Shown here: one piece after another, positions 27,861 through 34,969 of the stretch
Position numbering within the stretch: position 1 is the stretch's first letter
How the letters are laid out: each line of letters opens with the position of its first letter
NCBI RefSeq assembly: GCF_910594985.1
Contig: NZ_CAJVCE010000005.1
Span: 62,001 to 126,000, forward strand
Reading direction: 5' to 3'
Length of the DNA stretch: 64,000 nt
DNA from: Paenibacillus allorhizosphaerae
Lineage (GTDB): Bacteria > Bacillota > Bacilli > Paenibacillales > NBRC-103111
Position numbers and translations under genes: made by a program
Notes under the pieces: model-generated
The model's database searches: none
Told to the model about the DNA's origin: nothing
The model's input: only the letters and a program-made list of their open reading frames with translations

Positions 27861-28628
27861 TTACGCTTCCACGCCCATGCGGCGCAAATTGTTAAACGAA
27901 ATGGCCAAGCTTTCAAACGGATCGCGGCCGTACGTTTGATCCTGCTCGACGGCTCCCCACTCTACTCCGATTTCGCGGCAAGCGTCCAGGATGCGGGCGA
28001 AGTTCATATTGCCTTCCCCGACTTCGGCAAAGCGCTGCTCGCGGTCGCCCGTTACCGCCATATCTTTCAGATGGACCACCTTCATGCGCCCATTCACCTT
28101 ACGGATCCATTCCGCCGGGTCGGCACCGCCGGCTTGCACCCAGTATACGTCCAGTTCGAAATCAACCGCGGCCGGATCGGTTTCCTCGAACAAAATATCC
28201 ATCCCGGTTCTGTCGCCGAATTTGGCAAATTCAAAGCTGTGATTATGATAAATAAACGTAAGTCCTTCCGCCTTCAGCTTGCGGCCGATATCCGACGCGA
28301 TCTTCGCGAAATCGGAATATCCTTCCGCGCTTTTCCGGTATTCGCCCGGCAGACCGCCCAGTCCTACGTACTGACAGCCCCATAATTTATGCTTGGCGAT
28401 GACCTCATCCAGTTTGTCCGTCAAATCACCGTACCCGATATGGGTCGCGCAGATCGTCAAGCCTTCCTGATCGGCCAATTCTTTCAATGCTTGGTTATCG
28501 ATCGGACCGACGCCCGAAACCTGAACCGCATTGTAACCGATTTGTTTTACCTTTTTCAATGTCGTTGCAATATCTTCCGGCGTTTTCAGATAATCCCGAA
28601 GCGTATAAAGCTGTGCCGCCAATCTCAT
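27861..28628 (-). CDS. sugar phosphate isomerase/epimerase (xylose isomerase-like TIM barrel)
   Basis: 255 residues. It starts MRLAAQLYTLRDYL, with the motifs QVSGVG, CATHIG, YHNHSFEF (metal-binding His), ELDVYWVQAGG and VHLKDM, the AP_endonuc_2/IolE-like pattern. Catalytic Glu/His metal ligands are in place. It probably interconverts a sugar or inositol derivative (family knowledge; substrate unknown). Start: ATG 28628 preceded by GGGGTGATGGGG; two upstream codons (28637 GTG, 28634 ATG) are too close to that sequence. Upstream lies a perfect 18-bp palindrome that could bind a regulator. Confidence 0.87.
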   Translation of the reverse strand: MRLAAQLYTLRDYLKTPEDIATTLKKVKQIGYNAVQVSGVGPIDNQALKELADQEGLTICATHIGYGDLTDKLDEVIAKHKLWGCQYVGLGGLPGEYRKSAEGYSDFAKIASDIGRKLKAEGLTFIYHNHSFEFAKFGDRTGMDILFEETDPAAVDFELDVYWVQAGGADPAEWIRKVNGRMKVVHLKDMAVTGDREQRFAEVGEGNMNFARILDACREIGVEWGAVEQDQTYGRDPFESLAISFNNLRRMGVEA

Positions 28629-28694
28629 CCCCATCACCCCATTGGATAAAGTAAATACAGTATGATACTAACATAACTTTTGGAAGAATGCACA

Positions 28695-28712
28695 CGTTTT
28701 CATATGAAAACG
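28695..28712. promoter_or_regulatory. perfect 18-bp palindrome, operator candidate
   Basis: CGTTTTCATATGAAAACG is a complete inverted repeat in the spacer between the minus-strand sugar isomerase gene and the plus-strand LysM-CAP gene. It is 67 bp upstream of the isomerase start. A repressor or LacI/GntR-type regulator site is inferred from symmetry; the regulator is not in the window. Confidence 0.5.
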
Positions 28713-28847
28713 AAATGAAAATTGAAACGTTTTATCTTAAACTCCTTCTTGTTAGAAAAAGAACTTCCCAGCGGCGGCAAAACTTCACTTGCATCGTATA
28801 AATGGGGTTACTGGAAAACTTTATCGAATGAATGCCGGCTGCTCCCG

Positions 28848-28856
28848 TGCTACAAT
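28848..28856 (+). promoter_or_regulatory. extended -10 promoter for the LysM-CAP leader
   Basis: TGCTACAAT matches the extended -10 form (TGn-TACAAT). It is 37 nt upstream of the aptamer's first helix, which puts the transcript start near 28863. I see no convincing -35, which an extended -10 can tolerate. Confidence 0.5.
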
Positions 28857-28892
28857 GGGAAGACCTCAAGGACAACTTTCTTGGGGTTAAAT

Positions 28893-29018
28893 TTATGGAA
28901 GGCCGAGGCTTCCTTATGGAAGCGCGGGGGACCCTCATCTTCTGGGGTGAAGCCACTGCCAGGTGGCCGGGTGATTGCTCTTTGACCCGAATCCGTCAGC
29001 TAACCTCGCAGGCCATAA
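28893..29018 (+). ncRNA. c-di-AMP riboswitch (ydaO-yuaA class)
   Basis: The segment carries the conserved core of the class: GGGGGACC near 28926, GGGGTGAAGCC at 28944-28954, the GACCCGAATCCGTCAGC stretch at 28984-29000 and TAACCTCGCAGGCC to 29014. The outer helix is TTATGG (28893-28898) with CCATAA (29013-29018). The class binds cyclic di-AMP and usually switches off cell-wall and osmotic genes (established knowledge). The outer helix ends 2 nt before the AGGAGAGG ribosome binding site of the LysM-CAP gene and there is no terminator between them, so control may be translational (inference). Confidence 0.9.
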
Positions 29019-29035
29019 GAAGGAGAGGATTTTCG

Positions 29036-29662
29036 TTGAACCGTATTAAAAAAATCGTCATGACCGGCGTGCTTGCGCTTGGACCGATTCTGGGTGCAGG
29101 AGCCGTGTCCGCCGCTTCGTATACCGTTAGCGGAAACGATACGATGTGGTTAATTTCCCAAAAGCAAGGAGTCAGCTTGAACGCCCTGATCGCGGCCAAT
29201 CCGCAGGTTGCCAATCCGAACATCATCTGGCCGGGCATGGTGCTGAACGTACCGCAATCGGGATCGAATGTTTCGACCCCGACGACGTCGTCTTCCTCCT
29301 ATGCAAATCAAGTCGTGACGCTGGTAAATCAGGAGCGCGCCAAAGCGGGACTGAAGCCGCTCACGAGCGACGGACCTCTGACGGCAATGGCTTTGGATAA
29401 AGCCAAAGATATGTACAACAACGGCTACTTCGATCATACGTCGCCGACCTACGGTTCCCCGTTCGACATGATGAACGCGTACGGAATCAAATATACGTAT
29501 GCAGGGGAAAATATTGCAAAAGGACAACGTACTCCGCAGGAAGTTATGAATGCGTGGATGAACAGCCCGGGTCACCGGCAAAACATCTTGAACGCAAACT
29601 ATACCAAAATCGGCGTTGCCTACTATAACGGAGAATGGGTGCAAGAATTTATCCGCAATTAA
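29036..29662 (+). CDS. secreted LysM-CAP (SCP-like) protein
   Basis: 208 residues from TTG 29036, which has GGAGAGG 7 nt upstream. A longer open frame runs back through the riboswitch but is not coding. A signal peptide (VMTGVLALGPILGAGAVSAA) precedes one LysM (SYTVSGNDTMWLISQKQGV ... WPGMVLNVP). A Ser/Thr linker leads to a CAP domain with NQERAKAGLKPL, FDHTSP, GENIAKG and MNSPGHRQNIL. This is the YkwD-like architecture common in Paenibacillus. It should be bound to peptidoglycan; the role of bacterial CAP domains is not settled. Control by the upstream c-di-AMP riboswitch links it to cell-wall or turgor homeostasis. Confidence 0.92.
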   Translation: MNRIKKIVMTGVLALGPILGAGAVSAASYTVSGNDTMWLISQKQGVSLNALIAANPQVANPNIIWPGMVLNVPQSGSNVSTPTTSSSSYANQVVTLVNQERAKAGLKPLTSDGPLTAMALDKAKDMYNNGYFDHTSPTYGSPFDMMNAYGIKYTYAGENIAKGQRTPQEVMNAWMNSPGHRQNILNANYTKIGVAYYNGEWVQEFIRN

Positions 29663-29802
29663 TACCATTTCCCCGGAAATATATGCCCTCTGATTCATAC
29701 CGCAATTCATTATTATTCCTTCCCATCCGGCGATACCGCCGATACGTACGCTGGAACCCGGTTGATGGCCATTACGGCATAGTCTTGTTCCATCGTCTCG
29801 CA

Positions 29803-29845
29803 AATAAGGGACCATTCGCATCATGCGAATGGTCCCTTATTTTAT
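29803..29845. terminator. bidirectional terminator with 19-bp perfect stem
   Basis: AATAAGGGACCATTCGCAT (29803-29821) and its exact complement at 29823-29841 are separated by one base and followed by TTTAT. It sits 140 bp past the LysM-CAP gene and 10 bp past the end of metQ, so it mainly ends the metNIQ transcript from the minus side. Confidence 0.88.
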
Positions 29846-29854
29846 GATATGCGA

Positions 29855-30694
29855 TTAAAATGCCGGTACGATCGCACCTTGGTATTTGTCCTCAATAAAC
29901 TTCTTCACTTCCGGCGAAGTTAATGCCTTCACAAGCTTCTTCATTGCTTCCGAATCTTTATTGTCCGGACGAGCGACCAATATGTTAACATAAGGCGAGT
30001 TTTTATCTTCGATAAAGATCGCATCCTTCGTCGGGGAAAGCTTCGCTTCCAAAGCATAGTTCGTATTGATTAGCGCCATGTCTACTTCCGACAGTGCACG
30101 CGGCAGCATCGCCGCTTCCAGCTCTTTGAATTTCAAATTTTTCTTGTTCTCGACGATGTCTTTCACCGTGCCTTTGACGCCAACGCCGTCTTTGAGCTTG
30201 ATCAGATTGTTTTTTTCCATCAGCGCCAAAGCGCGGCCGCCGTTGGAAGGATCGTTCGGAATGGCGACGGTTGCCCCGTCTTTCAGCTCATCGGCCTTTT
30301 TGATTTTTTGCGAGTAAGCGCCGAACGGCTCAAGATGAACGCCGGCCACCTTCACAAGATTCATGCTTTTATCCTGATTGAACTGGTCCAAATACGGTGC
30401 GTGTTGAAAATAGTTGGCATCCAGCTGCTTCTCGAACAGCTGCACATTCGGTTGAACGTAATCGGTAAATTCCTTGATTTCTAGGTTAACGCCTTGCTCC
30501 TTCAGCGCTGGTTTGATCGACTTCAGGATTTCGGCATGCGGTACGCTGGAAGCGCCGACTTTCAAGGTCACTTCTTTCGCCGCGGCAGGCGCGCCACCGG
30601 CAGCATTCCCGGGAGCAGCAGCTTCTTTCTTGCCGCAAGCGGAAAGCGAAAAGGCTAGAACGATCGATAATGCGGTCATTGCGATTTTTTTCAC
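29855..30694 (-). CDS. metQ: methionine ABC transporter substrate-binding lipoprotein
   Basis: 279 residues from a GTG start at 30694 (GGGAGG 9 nt upstream). The lipobox LSAC lies at the end of the signal peptide, and the NlpA/MetQ features are clear: LKVGASSVPHAEIL, FEKQLDANYFQHAPYLDQFN and NDPSNGGRALALM. MetQ captures D/L-methionine for MetNI (family knowledge). It is the last gene of metN-metI-metQ, which is preceded by an S-box leader. Confidence 0.95.
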   Translation of the reverse strand: MKKIAMTALSIVLAFSLSACGKKEAAAPGNAAGGAPAAAKEVTLKVGASSVPHAEILKSIKPALKEQGVNLEIKEFTDYVQPNVQLFEKQLDANYFQHAPYLDQFNQDKSMNLVKVAGVHLEPFGAYSQKIKKADELKDGATVAIPNDPSNGGRALALMEKNNLIKLKDGVGVKGTVKDIVENKKNLKFKELEAAMLPRALSEVDMALINTNYALEAKLSPTKDAIFIEDKNSPYVNILVARPDNKDSEAMKKLVKALTSPEVKKFIEDKYQGAIVPAF

Positions 30695-30746
30695 GGTTGG
30701 TTCCTCCCTATCGTTGTAACATAATATTATTTATATATGAAAATCC

Positions 30747-31415
30747 TTACTTCCGCTGATATCTCCGGACGATCCGGTCGCCTAGCGATTGCAGGATTTG
30801 AACTAACACAAGCAAAATGAGTACGGTCACAATCGTAACGGTCATTTGGAAGCGTAAGTAGCCGTAGCGGATCGCTAAATCCCCGAGCCCTCCGCCGCCG
30901 ATCGCTCCGGACATCGCCGTGTACGAAACCAGCGTGACCGCCGTAATCGTAATTCCCGCAATCAGTCCCGGACGCGCTTCAGGCAGCAGCACGCGCCATA
31001 TGATTTGCCAATACGTCGCCCCCATCGATTGCGCAGCCTCAATGACGCCGCGGTCCACTTCGCGCAGCGACGTCTCCACCAGTCTGGCAAAGAAAGGCGC
31101 GGCCGCAATAACGAGCGGTGGAATCGTACCCGGAACGCCGATGGAGGTGCCGACCAGCAGCTTCGTGAACGGAATGACCAGGATCATTAAAATGATGAAC
31201 GGTACGGACCGCAGCACGTTAACGATCACGGATAACACCGAATACACTACCGGCTGCTGCAGCAGCTGTCCGCGGGCCGTCACAAACAAGATTACCCCGA
31301 GCGGCAGCCCGATCAGCACGGTAAATAACGTGGACACCCCCAGCATCGTCAGCGTATCATAGCTGGCTTGTCCGATCTCCGCCCAATCCAGCTCCTTAAG
31401 CGCGGTCAGATCCAT
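30747..31415 (-). CDS. metI: methionine ABC transporter permease
   Basis: 222 residues with five membrane helices and the EAA coupling loop (LREVDRGVIEAAQSMGAT). ATG 31415 has GGAGGTGA nearby and overlaps the 3' end of metN by 20 bases. MetI forms the transmembrane pore of the methionine importer, 52 bp before metQ. Confidence 0.95.
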   Translation of the reverse strand: MDLTALKELDWAEIGQASYDTLTMLGVSTLFTVLIGLPLGVILFVTARGQLLQQPVVYSVLSVIVNVLRSVPFIILMILVIPFTKLLVGTSIGVPGTIPPLVIAAAPFFARLVETSLREVDRGVIEAAQSMGATYWQIIWRVLLPEARPGLIAGITITAVTLVSYTAMSGAIGGGGLGDLAIRYGYLRFQMTVTIVTVLILLVLVQILQSLGDRIVRRYQRK

Positions 31416-32427
31416 GTCGAATCACCTCCACATCGAGGCCGCGGCTACGCAGCCTTTCGATTGCTTGTTCCGTGTCCCTTTGCGCGCCGTGCAGCTCCAA
31501 TACAAGCTGTCCGTACGGTGTATTTTTCAGCCGGGAGACAGTTCCTTGCAATATGACGAAAGGAACGTTCGTGTCCCGCATCGTCTCGTACAGCGCCGGT
31601 TCATACGTCTGCTCCCCGATAAATGTAATACGTATGAGTGTCTGCGGCTCGCCGGCTTCTTCCATAAGCGGCAGCCCTTTGTCCACCGCGCCCGACACCT
31701 GTTCAACGAATTCCCGGGTGGTCGGGTGCTGCGGCTTCAGGAAAACTTGCGATACCGGCCCCGTCTCCACAATCTTTCCGCCGTCGATGACGGCAACGCG
31801 GTCGCAAATCGAACGGATCACCTGCATCTCATGCGTAATCAGGACGATCGTAATGTTGAGCTCCCGGTTAATCCGCAAAAGCAAAGCAAGGATCGCGTTT
31901 GTCGTTTGCGGGTCCAAGGCGGAAGTCGCCTCGTCGCAGAGAAGAACCTTTGGATTCGTAGCGAGCGCTCTGGCAATGCCGACCCGTTGCTTTTGCCCAC
32001 CAGACAGCTGGGCGGGATATTTGTTCTCATGGCCGTCAAGTCCGACAAGCCCGATCAGTTCCGCGACTCTTCGCTCCACCGTCTCTTTCGAACGTTTCGC
32101 CAGGCGAAGCGGAAAAGCGATATTATCAGCCACCGTCGCCGAGCTGAGCAAATTGAAATGCTGAAAAATCATGCCGATCGTACGCCGTTCCTCTTGCAGT
32201 TTGCGGCTCGCAAGCTCCGTCATATTGACGCCATCGATGAATACCCGCCCCGAGCTTGGGCGTTCGAGCAAATTGATGGTCCGGATCAGCGTGCTTTTCC
32301 CAGCACCCGAGTGGCCGATAATGCCGAACACTTCCCCTTTGTTCACGCTCAGGTTAATATCGTTCAGCGCCGTCACCTTGTGATTGCCGGACTGGTAGTC
32401 CTTAACGATATGCTGCAATTCGATCAT
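31396..32427 (-). CDS. metN: methionine ABC transporter ATP-binding protein
   Basis: 343 residues. Walker A GHSGAGKST, signature LSGGQKQR, Walker B VLLCDEATSALD and H-loop LITHEM are all present. After about residue 265 a NIL/ACT-like regulatory domain follows, which in MetN binds methionine to inhibit transport (family knowledge). The start has GGAGGAGG 9 nt upstream. It is the first gene after the S-box leader. Confidence 0.96.
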   Translation of the reverse strand: MIELQHIVKDYQSGNHKVTALNDINLSVNKGEVFGIIGHSGAGKSTLIRTINLLERPSSGRVFIDGVNMTELASRKLQEERRTIGMIFQHFNLLSSATVADNIAFPLRLAKRSKETVERRVAELIGLVGLDGHENKYPAQLSGGQKQRVGIARALATNPKVLLCDEATSALDPQTTNAILALLLRINRELNITIVLITHEMQVIRSICDRVAVIDGGKIVETGPVSQVFLKPQHPTTREFVEQVSGAVDKGLPLMEEAGEPQTLIRITFIGEQTYEPALYETMRDTNVPFVILQGTVSRLKNTPYGQLVLELHGAQRDTEQAIERLRSRGLDVEVIRHGSDRA

Positions 32428-32448
32428 TGTGCGACACCTCCTCCCGAT

Positions 32449-32513
32449 AAGAAAAGCTTCTAATCGAAGCCTTTCGATGAAGATACATTCGTGTTTTAAC
32501 GGAAGCTTTTCTT
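32449..32513 (-). repeat. 12-bp inverted repeat in the metN leader
   Basis: AAGAAAAGCTTC (32449-32460) and GAAGCTTTTCTT (32502-32513) are exact inverted copies 41 bases apart, with a smaller TCGAAG/CTTTCGA element inside. The whole can form a stem in the metN leader directly before the ribosome binding site. Not a standard part of the S-box. Confidence 0.55.
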
Positions 32514-32515
32514 GA

Positions 32516-32563
32516 AAGATCAGAATTGTTCAGCTTCGCTGAAAACTTATAAATTCTGATCTT
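32516..32563 (-). repeat. second inverted repeat between S-box terminator and metN
   Basis: AAGATCAGAATT (32516-32527) pairs exactly with AATTCTGATCTT (32552-32563), and TTCAGC pairs with GCTGAA inside. The stem begins in the T tract of the S-box terminator. It might be a second terminator or pause element; there is no T run after it. Confidence 0.5.
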
Positions 32564-32600
32564 AAAAAACAATACCCCTGGACACAGAGGTCCAGGGGTT
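32564..32600 (-). terminator. S-box leader terminator
   Basis: On the minus strand CCCCTGGAC, a six-base loop and GTCCAGGGG form a 9-bp stem (32575-32598) followed by TATTGTTTTTT. It is the expression platform of the SAM riboswitch: formed when the ligand is bound. Confidence 0.9.
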
Positions 32601-32609
32601 ATATGCTAA

Positions 32610-32756
32610 CTCTTGTCCCTCTCATCTCCCAGAACCAGGACGGTTCTGGAGGAATTGGCACCAGACTTCCACGGTGAGAAACGCTGCGGTTCCTACCGGT
32701 TGGAACGGTTGCCGGGCTTCATAGGGCCTTGTCCCTCCGCCTCTCTTAATAAGAAG
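32610..32756 (-). ncRNA. SAM-I (S-box) riboswitch upstream of metNIQ
   Basis: The minus strand reads CTTATTAAGAGAGG, then GGAGGGAC, GGCCCTATGAAGCCCGGCAACC split over the junction, later GGTGCCAATTCC and finally GAGATGAGAG. These are the conserved S-box blocks in order. S-box RNAs bind S-adenosylmethionine and terminate transcription of methionine genes when it is abundant (established knowledge), consistent with the terminator that follows and the metNIQ operon downstream. Confidence 0.97.
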
Positions 32757-32810
32757 TTTCCGTTATTCGATTATTCCATTGCTAACCACTGGTTAATTCG
32801 ACACTCGGTT

Positions 32811-32839
32811 AGTGTATAAAATAATTTTCATTCCGTCAA
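32811..32839 (-). promoter_or_regulatory. sigma-A type promoter of the metNIQ leader
   Basis: TTGACG (32839-32834) and TACACT (32816-32811) are 17 bp apart on the minus strand, about 50 nt before the S-box aptamer. Confidence 0.65.
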
Positions 32840-32892
32840 TACTTTTTAGGCGCAAACTCGCCGGTCAAAGCCTATGAAAATGATGGCATCGA

Positions 32893-34350
32893 TCAATTTT
32901 CATCAAACCGGCAGTCCTTGAGCGGAATCATCTTCGTGCTGTGCTTGAGCTTGTACCACACCCACATCGCGAAAAACAACGGCAGCCCGATATAAGAGGA
33001 CAGCAGCGCATACCAATCGACCGCCTCTCCGGACAATGCCGAAAAGCCTTGTCCGATCATTACAATGAGACAAAGGATTAAGGCAAAGATCGGCCCAAAC
33101 GGAAACCAGCGGGCTCGAAACGGCAGCTCTTCGATCCTCCGCCCTTGCAGCACATACGCTTTGCGAAAGCGGTAGTGGCTGATCGCGATGCCGAGCCAGG
33201 CAAGAAAGCCGCACATCCCCGACAAATTCAGCAGCCATATATACACGACCCCGTCGCCGAAGAGCGAGGTAAAAAAGGCCAGCATGCCGATAGCCGCCGT
33301 AGCCACCAGCGAGGCAACCGGCACGCCGCGGCGGTTCAAGCCGGAGAGCCAGCGAGGCGCCTTGCCTTCCTTGGCGAGTACCCAAAGAATTCGCGTTGAA
33401 GCGTACATGCCGGAGCTGCCTGCCGACAAAACGGAGGTCAGGATAATCGCGTTCATAACCGAAGCGGCAAAGGCAAAGCCCGCATTTTCGAATACGATCG
33501 TAAACGGACTTACCGCTATGTTATCCACATCGGCATTGATCAGCACCGGATCGGTATACGAAATCAACAGACCGATAACGAGTATGGCCAATATATAAAA
33601 CAGCAAAATACGCCAAAACACCTGACGAACCGCTTTCGGCACGTTGACTCGCGGGTTTTCGCTTTCTCCGGCCGTAATCCCGATCAGCTCGGTTCCCTGG
33701 AACGAGAAGCCCGCGGCCATAAAGACGCCCAGCATCGCCATGAATCCGCCGTGAAACGGCGCATCCCCTTCCGTGAAATGCTTGAATCCGACGGCTTGAC
33801 CGCCGATAATGCCGACGATCATCATGAGGCCTACGACAATGAAAATGATGACGGTTGCCACTTTAATAAAGGCGAACCAATATTCCGATTCCCCGTATCC
33901 CCGTACCGATAAATAATTGATCAGGATCATAAGCGCCAAATAAAGAACGCACCAGAGCAGCGAAGGGCTGTCCGGAAACCAAAATTTCATGATCAGCCCT
34001 GCGGCCGACAGTTCGGCGGCGATCGTCACGGCCCAGTTGAACCAATAATTCCAGCCAAGCGCGAAACCGAGCGCAGGATCGACGAAACGCCCTGCATACG
34101 TGCTGAAAGAGCCGGCTACCGGCATATAAGCAGCCATCTCGCCAAGGCTTGTCATCAGAAAATAAACCATGATACCGATTGCGGCGTATGCTACGAGCGC
34201 TCCGCCGGGTCCGGCGGAATGAATCGCGCCTCCGCTCGCAAGGAACAAACCGGTGCCGATCGATCCTCCCAAGGAAATCATCATCATGTGTCGCGCTTTC
34301 AGCCCACGCTTTAGTTGCTGAGGCGACGCTGTTTCCATCTTGTTGTTCAT
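32893..34350 (-). CDS. amino-acid permease (APC superfamily)
   Basis: 485 residues, 12 hydrophobic segments. The N-terminus (QQLKRGLKARHMMMISLGGSIGTGLF) and the GxxxxxG substrate-loop region match the AAT family (LysP/GabP/ProY-like). ATG 34350 has AAAGGA 9 nt upstream; the longer frame to 34392 lacks one. Substrate (basic, aromatic or other amino acid) cannot be told from the sequence. The gene has its own unit between the met operon promoter and an untranslated region; it carries no S-box. Confidence 0.9.
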   Translation of the reverse strand: MNNKMETASPQQLKRGLKARHMMMISLGGSIGTGLFLASGGAIHSAGPGGALVAYAAIGIMVYFLMTSLGEMAAYMPVAGSFSTYAGRFVDPALGFALGWNYWFNWAVTIAAELSAAGLIMKFWFPDSPSLLWCVLYLALMILINYLSVRGYGESEYWFAFIKVATVIIFIVVGLMMIVGIIGGQAVGFKHFTEGDAPFHGGFMAMLGVFMAAGFSFQGTELIGITAGESENPRVNVPKAVRQVFWRILLFYILAILVIGLLISYTDPVLINADVDNIAVSPFTIVFENAGFAFAASVMNAIILTSVLSAGSSGMYASTRILWVLAKEGKAPRWLSGLNRRGVPVASLVATAAIGMLAFFTSLFGDGVVYIWLLNLSGMCGFLAWLGIAISHYRFRKAYVLQGRRIEELPFRARWFPFGPIFALILCLIVMIGQGFSALSGEAVDWYALLSSYIGLPLFFAMWVWYKLKHSTKMIPLKDCRFDEN

Positions 34351-34969
34351 CCAGATAATTCCTTTCTCTGCTAGAGAAAATAAAGAGGCCAACGAAAACG
34401 GCGGTTTCGGTGACCTATACTTACAAACCTATAATAGTTTACGGAAAAACAGAGTTCTAAGCAATGGATATAATTGTATGGCTAGGTCCCTCACGCATGT
34501 CTTCGGCGACTTTTTGCCGCTCCTACACGATTCAAATTTCGCCATCGCAATCTTGATAACTTTCGCATCGCTGGTTTGCTTCGTGCTTGCCCCCTCGATC
34601 ATCCGCTTCACCGACCGAATCCGCTCCTCCGTCAATTGCCAATCCGTTTTACCTTGTCATTTTCTTTCATAACAACCGAATTTATTCATCGGCAATCCGT
34701 TCAATTCGAGCGATGCTTGTATTTCATCAGACAGCACTCCGCGAACTTTCCGCTGGCGAACGACGATGACGTAACTTTACGACGACGAATTCAAAGGGCA
34801 GCGCAAGCTGCTCGCGAAGCAAAGCTTCGATTGGTTCGCCGTTTCCGAGTAATGGACGTCGACAAAAAATGCAACTTTATTGTGAACAACCTAAATTTTC
34901 CGCCCCTCTCTGCCGATATATAGTTAGATGAAGACTAACCCAGAAGTTCAGAGAGAAGGAGATGGAAAC
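34351..34969. other. intergenic region with traces of decayed coding sequence
   Basis: No intact gene is supported. On the minus strand a 68-codon frame (34635-34429, reading MTEERIRSVKRMIEGAS and on) has protein-like composition but starts at a TTG with an unclear upstream site. Further upstream on the same strand (34860-34680) short runs of plausible sequence appear in different frames (for example EALLREQLALPFEF and then VLSDEIQASLELNGLP), which suggests a frameshifted or decayed gene. The 3' part (34900-34970) is the leader of the BIG2 gene. Confidence 0.4.

Noticed and set aside
28722-28985. Plus-strand frame through the riboswitch
   Set aside because: Aptamer sequence explains the open frame; the real CAP gene starts at TTG 29036 in a different context.
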